64,000 nt of DNA from Brachypterus glaber (GCA_958510825.1 OY294052.1:8887816-8951815), one strand, 5' to 3'. Numbered from the stretch's first letter, positions 46,238-55,740 are shown. Notes: a model not told the origin generated them from the letters alone. Numbers and translations are program-made.

Positions 46238-46560
46238 AACCTCATACTATTCAACTTAATTAAGCATCTCCTAAGACCAGGACTTGTGTGGGCTAGTAGT
46301 AAAGGGAACCACCGGCTTTAATTGACTTTCGAAATAGTTTATAGGGAGTGTATCTGCATTGATGACAAAAATTTTACACAGTCGAAGGTGTAGACTTGAG
46401 CTAACACTGAAATGTGTTAAAATATTTAAAATTGTGTAAATCTTATGAAAAATGGTGTTAAAATTACACATTTTTACACAATTTAATACGATTCCTTGTC
46501 AATTCGGGTCTAAAGAGTCGACTGTGTAAAATGTTTTTAATTATCGCCTTCGTCAAAGAG
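46238..46560 (-). mobile_element. SINE copy interrupted by a MITE
   Basis: AACCTCATACTATTC, GCATCTCCTAAGACCAGGAC, GAACCACCGGCTTTAATTGA and TTTATAGGGAGT match the 3' half of the 9393-9640 SINE. The next body phrase, GCCTTCGTCAAA, appears only at 46548, after the 46366-46539 insertion. The tRNA-like head is missing. Confidence 0.7.
46366..46539. mobile_element. 174-bp MITE, ends AAAAATTTTACACAGTCGA
   Basis: AAAAATTTTACACAGTCGA (46367-46385) mirrors TCGACTGTGTAAAATGTTTT (from 46518). The interior repeats GTGTAAA and TTTACAC. It lies inside the SINE copy, so it inserted later. No clean target duplication. Confidence 0.75.
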
Positions 46561-46990
46561 TGACCGCAAAGTTAGTCTGTTTTTCAAATACCTGTAACTT
46601 CGATTGCAATTGATAAAATGTAACATATAAGTGCTCAAAATTTTTGTCCTGTCATGAACTTGTGCAAAAGCAAGATTTATTGTTCTAGAAGCTAAATATC
46701 CCCTTAAACAAAGGGTTAACTATGGGCACTTGAATTGAATTTTATACTCTAAACTTTCTCACATTTTATTAAACATAACTGGCTGGATCCTTTTAACTCG
46801 ATTTTTCTTGAGATACTTTATGATTTACTACATTTTTTGGTGCTTGGGGGTAGTTTAACCTTCTTTGTGGGGGTGGATTTGCATCAGATCCAAGGGTGAT
46901 ATCCCTTTACCTTTCATATTACAGAAAATTTTGTTTTTTTTCCAATATTTTGAATTTTTTATTTTTTAACCCATTTAAAGGGGTATATTG
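46557..46990 (+). mobile_element. Partial copy of the 43166-43787 foldback element
   Basis: Collinear with the lead and left arm of the fuller copy: AGAGTGACCGCAAA, ACTTCGATTGCAATTGATAA, GCTGGATCC, TTTGTGGGGGTGGATTTGCA, CAAGGGTGATATCCC. The right arm is missing, so it cannot fold. Confidence 0.75.
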
Positions 46991-46999
46991 TAAAGGGGA

Positions 47000-47746
47000 A
47001 AACAACAATGAAATTAATTCAATCTAAAGAACTAACTAAACTTAATAAAGTTGGTTTGGACTTTTTATATAATAATACAAAAAAACTAAAACAAATTGTG
47101 GCATATGCCCCTTCAATAAGTCAATTTATTATTATTTTTTTAATTATTATATGTGAAGACGATTTCCTGTAAACGTTTAAAGTCATTAAAAAAAAAATCC
47201 AAACAAAGAAACAATTTTATTAATTGACCTCAAAAATTAGCATTCTGCGAAGTTATGGCCTGCGAACTAACTATTTATGCGATATAATGATTCGCGAAGT
47301 TTTGGTTCGCCAATTAATATCAATACGATTTTTTTTCTTGCGAAATTAAAATTTGCTATGTTTCGGTAGCGATGTTTTGGTCGCGAAGTTATTTTTTGCA
47401 AACGAAAGACCGGCTCCCTATTATTGGGGTTGGATTAATCAAACTTTAGTTTTTTTTTTTTTAATTTAATTAATTAATTAGTCAGGAAAATACTTAGTAT
47501 TACTTCGGGCACAGTTTTCGAAGAAAAACTAAAAAACAGTTTAAGGAATTAACTTTTTTCACAAACTTTTATCAAACTCTAATCAGTTCTGATACTTTTA
47601 TTTCTTTGACATAAAGTAACAAAAAGTATTTGTTGGAATACAATAGCCCGCTTTTGTTCCTTTTTAAAATGTTGATCCAATCGATATTTTTTTACTTGAA
47701 ATAAATAGAACGTATCAAAAAACCCAACAACTGCAAAATTAGTTAA
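47000..47746. other. AT-rich intron stretch with a degenerate GCGAAGTT repeat
   Basis: TTGGTTTGGACTTTTTATAT at 47051-47070 is one of the dispersed motifs. Between 47255 and 47405 the words GCGAAGTT, TTCGCGAAGTTTTGGTTCGC and GGTCGCGAAGTTATT form a loose, irregular repeat. Confidence 0.4.
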
Positions 47747-47776
47747 GTATACTAAACAAATCGTACTTTGTATTAA

Positions 47777-47921
47777 GGGAACGTTCAAGTATTACGTAAC
47801 GAAAACTTTGATCATTTTGGACCCTCCCCCCTGTAACGCTATTTTCCTATACCATTAACATGGTCGTAACACTCCAAAATGACCCCCCCCTAGGAGCGTT
47901 ACGTAATACTTGAACGTTCCC
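47777..47921. mobile_element. 145-bp PIF/Harbinger-like MITE with TAA duplication
   Basis: GGGAACGTTCAAGTATTACG at the left is mirrored by CGTAATACTTGAACGTTCCC at the right, about 25 bp in all. TAA stands on both sides (47774-47776 and 47922-47924). The paralogous empty site, AATAAGAGACTGAA at 48345-48358, has a single TAA, which proves the boundaries. TAA/TTA duplications and GGG-starting ends are typical of the PIF/Harbinger superfamily. Confidence 0.85.
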
Positions 47922-48005
47922 TAAGAGACTGAATTACTGAATTTAGGTGTCCATATACGAAAACTTTTTGAGCAGTCTGATCTTGGGTCACTTGGTTGGT
48001 TTCTG

Positions 48006-48243
48006 CACTGATAAAACAGTTTATTTGTGTCAACTAAATATTTGGTTAGATATGGCCAACTAAATTATTTGGATGTGACAAATACATTTTATTTCTGTCA
48101 AATAAACTATTTTTTCCCATTAATAAATTAATAAATCATTTTGAAATTAAAAGATTTATTTATATGAACTAAATATTTATTTGACTCAACTCACAACGAA
48201 ATAATTTAATTGGCCATATCCAAATAAATCCCTTTTATCAGTG
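48006..48243. mobile_element. 238-bp MITE, ends CACTGATAAAA (unit 1 copy)
   Basis: CACTGATAAAACAGTTTATT mirrors AATAAATCCCTTTTATCAGT plus G. Internal pairs GGCCAACTAAATTATTT / AAATAATTTAATTGGCC extend the fold. The flanks TTCTG and TGGCAT show no obvious duplication. Confidence 0.8.
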
Positions 48244-48436
48244 TGGCATATCGCGCAATAGAATCAAACGAAAAAAAAAACCTAAAAATTGGTGTTAAAA
48301 AATTGCGTTTTGGCTTTTGGTATACTAAACAAATCGTACTTTGTAATAAGAGACTGAACTACTGTTTGGAAATTTAGGTGTCCATACACGAAAACTTTAT
48401 AAGAAGTCTGAACTTGGATCACTTGGTTGGCTTCTG

Positions 48437-48680
48437 CACTGATAAAACAGTTTATTTGTGAAAACCAAATATTTGGTTGGATATGGCCAATTAAATTATT
48501 TGGATGTGACAAATACATTTTATTTCTGTCAAATAAACTATTTTGATCCCATTAATAAATCATTTTAAAATTAAAATATTTCTTTATATGAACTAAATAT
48601 TTATATGACTCAAATAAAATTTGTTACTCGCAACCAAATAATTTAATTGGCCATATCTAAATAAACCCTTTTTATCAGTG
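48437..48680. mobile_element. 244-bp MITE, ends CACTGATAAAA (unit 2 copy)
   Basis: Same element as 48006-48243 in the same flanking context, duplicated along with its surroundings rather than by a second insertion. Confidence 0.8.
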
Positions 48681-48819
48681 TGGCATATTTTTCGGCGCAA
48701 CCGAATCAAACGAAAAAAAAAAGGTAAAAATGGCGTTTTGGCGTTTGTGTCTGTAACAGCTATTATTTCAAATAAGGTTTCAATCCAAATAAGGTGGATA
48801 GTTGTGCAAGTTTGACCCT

Positions 48820-48962
48820 CATCATCATCATCATCAGAAGCGGTGTGGTTATGACCAAGTAATAGCCACGGCACTCAGACCTGGGATCCATTGTGCATGC
48901 CGCAGTCATCTAGATGACACATCATTTGATTAGGATGATATTCCATGGGAGGCAGGCATCTA
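48820..48962 (-). mobile_element. Probable RTE-type retrotransposon 3' end with (TGA)n tail
   Basis: A GC-richer minus-strand stretch (GATGCCTGCCTCCCATGGAA, GATCCCAGGTCTGAGTGCCG, TGGTCATAACCACACCGC) runs into a (TGA)n tail at 48821-48836. Trinucleotide tails after a short GC-richer 3' region fit RTE elements. No RT residues are identified. Confidence 0.4.
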
Positions 48963-49948
48963 AAAAGGCGAAGTTCGACCCTGGAAACACTATTAATACC
49001 AACGACGTAAACTTTAAAATTTGAATATCAATGTCTCGCGCATATACGAGCATATAATGGTCAAGCATAAGTTTTTTGTGTTTATAATTAATCATTCACG
49101 ATAGTGGTCATAGAAAAAGGTGTCTTCTAACGATAAAAAAAGATAAAAAAGTCCCAGACTAGACCTTTAAATTAACTTTATAAAAAAAAGTCTACCTATT
49201 TTAACCCGCTTTTGAAACGTAACAGACAAATTTATCAACACAACACAACTTTAATACAAGCATTTCTTTACTTTAGATCACAAATGTGATAATCTCAACA
49301 AAAAATAAATAAAAGATACAAACCTACATGCAAAAAAAAACCTAATATATTGTAAGATAAAAGTTTCTTGTATGGTTTTGCTTTCTAATTTTAAAATAAG
49401 TAAGAATTTGGGAAAGCCTCGTATTCCTGTAAAAAAAAATTATAATTTTACTAGGGAGGGATAAATATTTTAAATGTTTACAATATGTTCATAAAAATTG
49501 GTATCTTAAAAATAATTATGTTAGTAAATTACTAGCCGTGAAGTTTGTTTCATGTATCAAGTTGTTAATGTGGAAAAATCGGAATTCTTTTTTATATGTG
49601 CAGTGTATTTAAGTTTAAATTCAATTTTGGAACCAGATAGGCTATTATAGTGTATTTAAATATAATAAGAAATCGTTAAAATGGCTAAACAACTCTATTA
49701 AAAATAATACATTACTTGAACTAGTTGTAGTTAAGTTGGCCATAAATCAGACTTAAAGGAAAGTTAGTAAAACAAGCTATAAAATCCTTTATACTTTATG
49801 TATTATCTTTCTTTTAAACTGAAAATATAAGAACATACTACTCTTTGGAAACTAAATTTTCCTTTTATTTTAATTTTTCCAAAAATAATTCTAAAAATTA
49901 ATAGCAAAACAACTTAACATTAAAAACTTGAAACACTTTGATATAAAG
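48963..49948. other. AT-rich intron stretch, nothing recognised
   Basis: No frames, arrays or element ends. Confidence 0.4.
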
Positions 49949-50009
49949 ACTTGAAATTTGAAACAAAGTTTTTTACCACGTGGAAAATCTTTATTTCAAA
50001 TTTCAAGTC
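49949..50009. repeat. Hairpin, relative of 54166-54297
   Basis: GACTTGAAATTTGAAACAAA mirrors TTTATTTCAAATTTCAAGTC. The same hairpin with longer arms is at 54166-54297. The outer right part of this copy (TCGTAGTGTAAAG) is displaced to about 50595 by the element inserted at 50019. Confidence 0.7.
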
Positions 50010-50018
50010 AGTTCCAAA

Positions 50019-50569
50019 GGCAGACTAACATCTCTACTCTAAATTTCTCTACTCCCTAACATCCCTACTCCATAACATCCCTACTCCACAACAACTATAC
50101 TCCATAACATCTCTACTCCATAACATCTCTACTCCGTAACAACTCTACTCCACACTATAGACACTCGATTAGCCACTTGTCTTAACTCAAAAGAATATTT
50201 GTCATGCTAAGTCACTGTCAAAAATGAATTCAGTTTATTAATTACTTACATATTAGTGCATGTTAAGAGTACGCGGTCATTGTTGCTTTTAGAATAATTC
50301 ATTTATGATTGTTCTAGATTTACATTTAAAGATAAACGTTTTCTAGGAAAAAAATAAAATAATCTAGAAGAAGAAGATTCTTTGTTCTTTGAACTGCTCA
50401 TTTATTATTAAGTGGCTAATAAAGTGCATATAGTGTGGAGTAGAGTTGTTATGGAGTAGAGATGTTATGGAGTAGAGATGTTACGGAGTAGAGTTGTTGT
50501 GGAGCAGGGATGTTATGGAGTAGGGATGTTAGGAAGTAGAGAAATTTAGAGTAGAGATGTTAGTCTGCC
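50019..50569. mobile_element. Foldback element with minisatellite inverted repeats, 8-bp target duplication
   Basis: Identical 8-mers GTTCCAAA lie at 50011-50018 and 50570-50577. The ends are GGCAGACTAACATC and its mirror GATGTTAGTCTGCC. Each arm (50019-50179 and 50410-50569) is about eight units of a 16-bp repeat of CTACTCCATAACATCT type, and the two arms match unit for unit. The 230-bp centre (50180-50409) has no recognisable gene. Tandemly repetitive arms recall Drosophila FB/Galileo elements, whose duplications are of other lengths, so the superfamily is uncertain. In the nuclear pre-mRNA it would form about 150 bp of double-stranded RNA. Confidence 0.9.
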
Positions 50570-50887
50570 GTTCCAAAAAGTTTTTTAATAATCGTAGTGT
50601 AAAGTTACATTATAATAATAACCTTCCTTTTGATCACTGTTGCGTAGCTAAAAAGCTGCTATCATAGCAGTAACAGACTATTTAATAGGTAGGTGGGGGG
50701 GGGGGTCAACTAGAGGTTGATGTAGCAAGTACTATGCTTTAACCACCTATTAATACCATAGGATTTTAACCTTAGGTACTTATTTTAAGACTGTCTACCC
50801 AGAGGGACGGACCAATAAAAAATGTATCTATTATGTATATAGTGAATATATTATTGACAGCGCCTGCTGTAGAATAATATACGTTTC

Positions 50888-52371
50888 AAAGGACATGGCA
50901 CAATTTATAGGGAATTTTGGCCCTCGGTGAAATTCGTTAAATTTTTTATATGTTTTAGTTTATACTTTTTTAAAAGGAATTAGGAACGTTTCAAGCACTT
51001 TGTATGTACAGTTTTTTTTCTATAAGGAAAATAAAAAAATATTTTTGCCCTACACTCCTCATAAAAATATTTTTCTAGTAGGCATTGTTTCGTTTGACAA
51101 CTTGTCAGTGAAGGATATTCTGACGTATTTTTGAAGTTTTTTAGACTAAATTGTCAGTTTTATTGGGAAAAAGTAATGAAATACATATTGAAATTGGACA
51201 GAATAATTAAATAAGATGAAGAAAAGTGCAACAGAAATACTTCTTAAGGACTAAATTAGTGAAATACGTGAAATAAGTTATTTGCTAACCTGGTAAAAAG
51301 TACTAAAACGTATATAAAATTGAACTAAAGAATGAAATAAGAAGAAAAGCAGAATAGAAATACGTTTTAAGGGAATCGTTTGTAAAATAATAAGCAATTT
51401 TAATGCCGAAAGTGTATCCCTTATTTTTTGTACGGCAAAAAAAAACAATTATTTCAAAAATTCTACATAGAAGAAATTGAATATGTGTTTTTGTAATATA
51501 ATGTACTGGAACCCATGTTAAAACTCCAGAACTTAATAAAATAATAAAATAAGAAGTAAAACAGAACAGAAAAACTAAGTTGAAAGTGAAATACTGTGTT
51601 TCTGCATAGAATAAATTATCCAATATAACTATCATACCGAGGGCTTCATAACAGGGCTGTATCAACCGTGTTAACATGTAGCAGATATGCCCCTTTGCTA
51701 TGAAGCCCTCGATATGATTTAAAATATGAACACTAAAAAAAAGGATCCATGAATCAAGAAAATGCATCTTTCGATTATATTTTAAGCCAAATTCTCTTAT
51801 TTTTGGACTAGCATTTCTTATGAACCTAATAACTGGCGCGGGTCTTTGAATGGAAATCCGCGCTCTTCATTTAAGATGTTAGCCTTTAAATAAGAGAATA
51901 TGGTGTTGTACTTATCAAAAGACATGTGTCCTTGATTCAATTCTTTTTCACAGTATTACATTAGGACATTTTTATAAAAAAATAAATAAAATGTTTTCAT
52001 TTCGTCCCATTCGGGGCATCTGCTGTTGACCACCTTGACGGTTGCATACAAAGCAATTTACTTGAAAAAAGGCTCTAAAAGCCATGCTAAATTAATTTTA
52101 TATTACTAATAATATATAAAAAAATTGACATACATCAGTTTGACTTATACCAATCAAGCTTTTTTCTTAATCATTAAGCTAATTAAACTTATTTTTATGA
52201 GGAGTTTGGGGCAAAAATATTTTTTTATTTTCGTTATAGAAAAAAAACTGTACATACAAAGTGCTTGAAACGTTCCCAATTCCTTTTTAAAAAGCATAAA
52301 CTAAAACATATAAAAAATTAAGCGAATTTCACCGAGGGCCAAAATTCCCTATAAATTGTGCCATGTCCTTT
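50888..52371. mobile_element. 1.48-kb element with 180-190 bp terminal inverted repeats
   Basis: AAAGGACATGGCACAATTTA, GGCCCTCGGTGAAATTCG, CAAGCACTTTGTATGTACAG on the left are mirrored by CTGTACATACAAAGTGCTTG, CGAATTTCACCGAGGGCC and the complement of the end on the right. Inside are a hairpin (GAGGGCTTCATAACAGGGC with GCCCCTTTGCTATGAAGCCC, 51635-51715), a second hairpin at 51787-51905 and a 154-codon minus frame (51303-51767), hydrophobic and unlike any transposase I know. Probably non-autonomous. Confidence 0.8.
51787..51905. repeat. CpG-loop hairpin inside the 50888-52371 element
   Basis: TTCTCTTATTTTTGGACTAG mirrors TAGCCTTTAAATAAGAGAA. The inner part pairs GGCGCGGGTCTTTGAATG with a GAAATCCGCGCTC-type arm. 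A relative is at 53490-53620. Confidence 0.65.
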
Positions 52372-52563
52372 CCCAAAATCGCCAAAAAACTTCCTAGACA
52401 AAAAACTCTTGGATAGAAATGTGTTTCATAAAAAAATAACTGAAAAAGTCCGTAATTTGTTGTTCAAAATACAATGCAACCAGTAAAATGATTTTTACTA
52501 AAAAAGGATAATCAATATTACGAATAGTAATAATATCTTAAAGGATCTGCAGGAATAATACTG

Positions 52564-52694
52564 CTCTGATAAAGTAAAGGGCAGTAAGTGACATTGGTCA
52601 ATAGCAGCGTTTTCAAAATATTACATCAGGGTTTCCGTGAAAACGCCACTATGCTACAAATATCACTTACTGCCCTTTACTTTAACAGGTCAGA
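52564..52694. repeat. Strong hairpin 170 bp upstream of exon B
   Basis: CTCTGATAAAGTAAAGGGCA and GTAAGTGA on the left mirror TCACTTACTGCCCTTTACTT and AACAGGTCAGA on the right; inside, TAGCAGCGTTTTCA mirrors TGAAAACGCCACTATGCTA. It lies in the last 300 bases of the neuroligin intron, close to where the branch point must be. Confidence 0.8.
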
Positions 52695-52863
52695 ATAGTC
52701 CAAAATATTTCCTATATAAATCATTCTTGTTAGATTAAAATATTTTTTTATGTGTGTATCTTGTAACCTGTAAATACCATAAAAGCTGAGGTTTTCGGTT
52801 TTAAAAGAAACGCTCCCCATTCATTGTATCACTTTAAATCAGTTCTGTCTTGTTCTTTTTCAG

Positions 52864-53333
52864 GATTTGCACCTTTCATCGACGGCACCATCCTCCTAAA
52901 TCCGTCAACGTCTCCGAAGTCGGGGACATCGACATCGACAGTGGCGACATCTGCGGGGTTCGAATTGGCGGATTTTCCGGATCGTGATCTTATGTTCGGA
53001 TTAACTAGCACTGAATCCTACTTAGACTTAAATGCTCAGGACCTAGAGTTCGGTTTTAACGAGACGAAGCGCGACAGAATTTTAAGGACGTTTGTTCGCA
53101 ATTCCTATTATTTTCATTTGAACGAGATTTTCTCGACGTTAAAAAACGAGTACACGGACTGGGAGAAACCCACGCAAAATCCGTTAAGTGTTAGAGACGC
53201 TACTTTAGATGTGTTAAGTGATGGACATACGTCGGCACCGTTAATTCGGATAGGGTATTTACATTCGTTAAGTCGCGGAAAAACTTTTTTTGTACATTTT
53301 CAACATCATAGCGGTGAACGGGATTTTCCGATG
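52864..53333 (+). CDS. Neuroligin, internal exon B (cholinesterase-like domain)
   Basis: Two bases completing the split glycine, then 156 codons, ending in frame at CCGATG-GTAAGG. FAPFIDGTILL is the conserved F-x-P-x-x-D-G strand of the esterase fold. A low-complexity Ser/Thr insert (NPSTSPKSGTSTSTVATSAG) follows, then FELADFPDRDLMFGLTSTES, whose T-E-S is at the position of the catalytic acid in true esterases. FNETK offers an N-glycosylation site. LRTFVRNSYYFHLNEIFSTL, KNEYTDWEKPTQNPLSVRDA and LSDGHTSAPLIRIGYLHSL are hallmark arthropod neuroligin segments. GERDFPM ends the exon; the next one should supply the catalytic-His-region equivalent. The alternative, gliotactin or another cholinesterase-like protein, fits much less well. 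The open frame runs from 52824 to 53399, but the bases outside the splice sites are intronic. Confidence 0.95.
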
Positions 53334-53489
53334 GTAAGGATGTCATTTTTTAACACTTTTAGCTCACGGTGTGTAATTTTTGAAATATGGGACCCCTGAC
53401 TCATGCACATCTAGCCATAGATATAATAATAAACACAGAAAAAAACGATCCCTTGAACCCATGTTTTGGTATGGTATGTAACTTCCGAT

Positions 53490-53620
53490 GTTCAAATCCA
53501 TGTTCTCTTATTTCAAAGGCTAGTATTTCTTTAAACCGACGTCAATGTCCTTAAATGAAGAGTGCGGATCTTCAAATAAAAACCCGTGCTCTTCACTTAA
53601 GGACATTTATTTTGATTCAA
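53490..53620. repeat. CpG-loop hairpin, relative of 51787-51905
   Basis: TTCTCTTATTTCAAAGGCTA and GTATTTCT match the other copy. AATGTCCTTAAATGAAGAGT with GCGGAT pairs with the following ACCCGTGCTCTTCACTTAAG and GACATTT. Confidence 0.65.
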
Positions 53621-53853
53621 ATCGATTTGTAACTAAATATTCAGTTACAAATGGATAGGCAGTAATGATCCTATACAAACGTACTTTAGTTTTTGTTTAA
53701 CACACTATAGTTCTAAAGTTTGGACTTTTTTTAAAAGAACTAACATGAAATACTGCGTGTTTTTAACAAAAATTATTAATATTATAGCTTAAAAACTTCC
53801 GATTTCCTAACCATTTGTAACTGAATATTCAGTTTACTTTATGCATTGTAACA

Positions 53854-53894
53854 TATAATACTATTTTAGCGCTTGCGCTGTGAATGGTATAATA
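53854..53894. repeat. 41-bp hairpin, third copy of the Helentron-like end
   Basis: TATAATACTATTT and GAATGGTATAATA flank TAGCGCTTGCGCTGT. Compare 27439-27479 and 44118-44158, which are the same length. Here no GTCY block lies beside it. Confidence 0.65.
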
Positions 53895-53913
53895 ATATAA
53901 TATGGATCCTATA

Positions 53914-54926
53914 CACGGTAAAAATATATTACATTAAATTACATAGACCGTAAATGGTAATATATTGCCATAGACCGGAATGGTAAAAATTACATAGTCC
54001 GTAATGGTAATGTTTTGCATAGACCGGAACAGTAAAAATTACATAGTCCATAATGGTAATATTTTGCATAGACGGGAACGGTAAAAATTATATAGTCCAG
54101 AATGGTAATATTTTGCATAGACTTTAACATACAGTCATTTTAAAAGTGCTTTTAAAACAACTGAAACACTACGATATTTCAAGAACGCTTTGACATAGAG
54201 ACTTGAAATTTGAAAAAAAATATTTACCACTTAGAAAATGTTTGTTCCAAATTACAAGTCTCTGTGTCAAAGCTTTTTTGAAATATCGTAGCGTAAAGTT
54301 TATTTGGTTTAATAAACCAAACGATTTGCACCATTAATACGAGTATAAACTGCTTACATCTTTCTTTAAAGATCTATTGGTTAATAAAGTAATTTATAAT
54401 TAATGTAAATTTTAGGCCAAAAATAAAGCATTTAAATATCGTACATAAATAATATTTACCTTTTTTTACACTTATAACACTTTAACCTAGCAGCATGCGT
54501 CGCAATCTCTCTAACAATAACAATATTAAACGGTGCGTCTCATGCGACGCCATCTTGGTTATTGTCCAAAGCGCACGAGCGTCTTAAAATAACATAGCCC
54601 GACATTGTAAAATCATGTAAAAATATTTAAATTAATGTAAATGTATTTTTTTACATTATTTTAGATTCTTTTACATTCTTTTACATTCTTTTACATTCTT
54701 TTACATTCTTTTACATTCTTTTACATTCTTTTACATTCTTTTACATTATTTTACATTCTTTTACATTGTTTTACATTCTTTTACATTCTTTTACATTATT
54801 TTACATTAATTTACATTATTTTACATAAATTCATGAATTATGCATAGTCCATAATAGTAAATTTACTATTCCGTACTATGTAAATTCATGTATTTTTACA
54901 TTATTTTACATGCAGTTTTTAAAGTG
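53914..54926. mobile_element. 1.0-kb TA-flanked MITE with internal tandem arrays
   Basis: Left end TA-CACGGTAAAAATATATTA; right end inverted TA-CACTTTAAAAACTGC. Near the left are about four irregular copies of a roughly 50-bp unit (CATAGACCGGAACGGTAAAA, ACATAGTCCGTAATGG, 53940-54120). The right third is about 17 copies of the decamer TTACATTCTT (54657-54830). A hairpin element (54166-54297) and an inverted GCATGCGTCGC/GCGACGC pair (54493-54553) are nested in the middle. Confidence 0.65.
54166..54297. mobile_element. 132-bp hairpin element nested in the MITE
   Basis: CTACGATATTTCAAGAACGC, TTTGACATAGAGACTTG and AAATTTG are mirrored by CAAATTACAAGTCTCTGTGT, CAAAGC and TTTGAAATATCGTAGCG. It is related to the hairpin at 49949-50009. 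Confidence 0.75.
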
Positions 54927-54928
54927 TA

Positions 54929-55740
54929 GGTGTGTTTTACAATAATATTTAAAATTTATTGCTTATACTTAATTTTTTTACTTTATATGGCTTGATACAA
55001 TAAATCATTTAGTTATCCAAGCGAAAGCTTTAAATTCTGATTAATTTACTATGGAAAAACTTTTTTAAACAACGGAATTTTTTGATGAAAGAAGAATAAG
55101 ACAAAAGGGAGGTTTGTAGTTTATCACAGTGTTAAAATGATTTAGTGATATTTTATTTTCAGTAAAATCAATTAATCTGTTAAAAAAACTAAATGGGTGC
55201 ATATAAAAAATGTTTTAAGCCCAGAAAAGGGGCTAATTCTCCGGGTAATAACAAAATTAGTCAATTTCCGTAATGCCTAACTATTTTAGAGACTACCGAT
55301 AAACAGTGGAATAACAGTTAGAAAGGCTAGTAACTAGACATTAGGTAACCCAGGCACATTTAAATATGTTTTATTTTGTAGAGCTGTGTAATCAAACTAC
55401 ACACAGAAAAATCATCACTAGAAACAAGTACATATTATTCAGTCAGGTACTTTAATCAAATGTTTTGCTTGATTAAAGTTGTATACCTTTCTTACCTAGA
55501 CCAATAGGGTAAAACTGCCAATTAGTTCTATCAGTGTTACATTTCGAATATAAACCAAAAAAAAAAAAAAACAAAAAATTAAAAAACAGTCCTAAATTAT
55601 TTAAATTTACTGGCCGCAACAATTTTTGTGGCCTATGCCGAAAAATAAAACAAAAGAACACTAAAGAACAGTCTTTCATTATGAGAATGTTTTTTAACCA
55701 AAAACCATTACTTTTTAATACATTCGAATAAAAAGTATAT
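54929..55740. other. AT-rich intron stretch, nothing recognised
   Basis: No element ends or credible frames. Confidence 0.4.

Larger units (their letters stand above)
47747..48745 (+). repeat. Tandem segmental duplication (about 425 bp before insertion)
   Basis: Unit 1 (47747-48318) and unit 2 (48319 to about 48745) are collinear: GTATACTAAACAAATCGTAC, GAGACTGAA, AATTTAGGTGTCCATA, CACTTGGTTGG, the CACTGATAAAA MITE, TGTGGCATAT and AATCAAACGAAAAAAA. Unit 1 additionally holds the 145-bp MITE at 47777-47921, whose empty site is intact in unit 2. No gene lies within. Confidence 0.9.
30066..52863 (+). other. 22.8-kb neuroligin intron
   Basis: Bounded by GTAAATT at 30066 and a pyrimidine-rich TTGTTCTTTTTCAG ending at 52863; both match insect splice consensus, and the phase (1) agrees on the two sides. 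The interior is a stack of MITEs, foldback elements, SINE pieces and Helentron-like segments listed separately, plus a 200-base assembly gap, so the true length may differ. Because the gene is transcribed rightward, the large inverted repeats here (for example 50019-50569) would be made as double-stranded RNA in the nuclear pre-mRNA. Confidence 0.85.
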
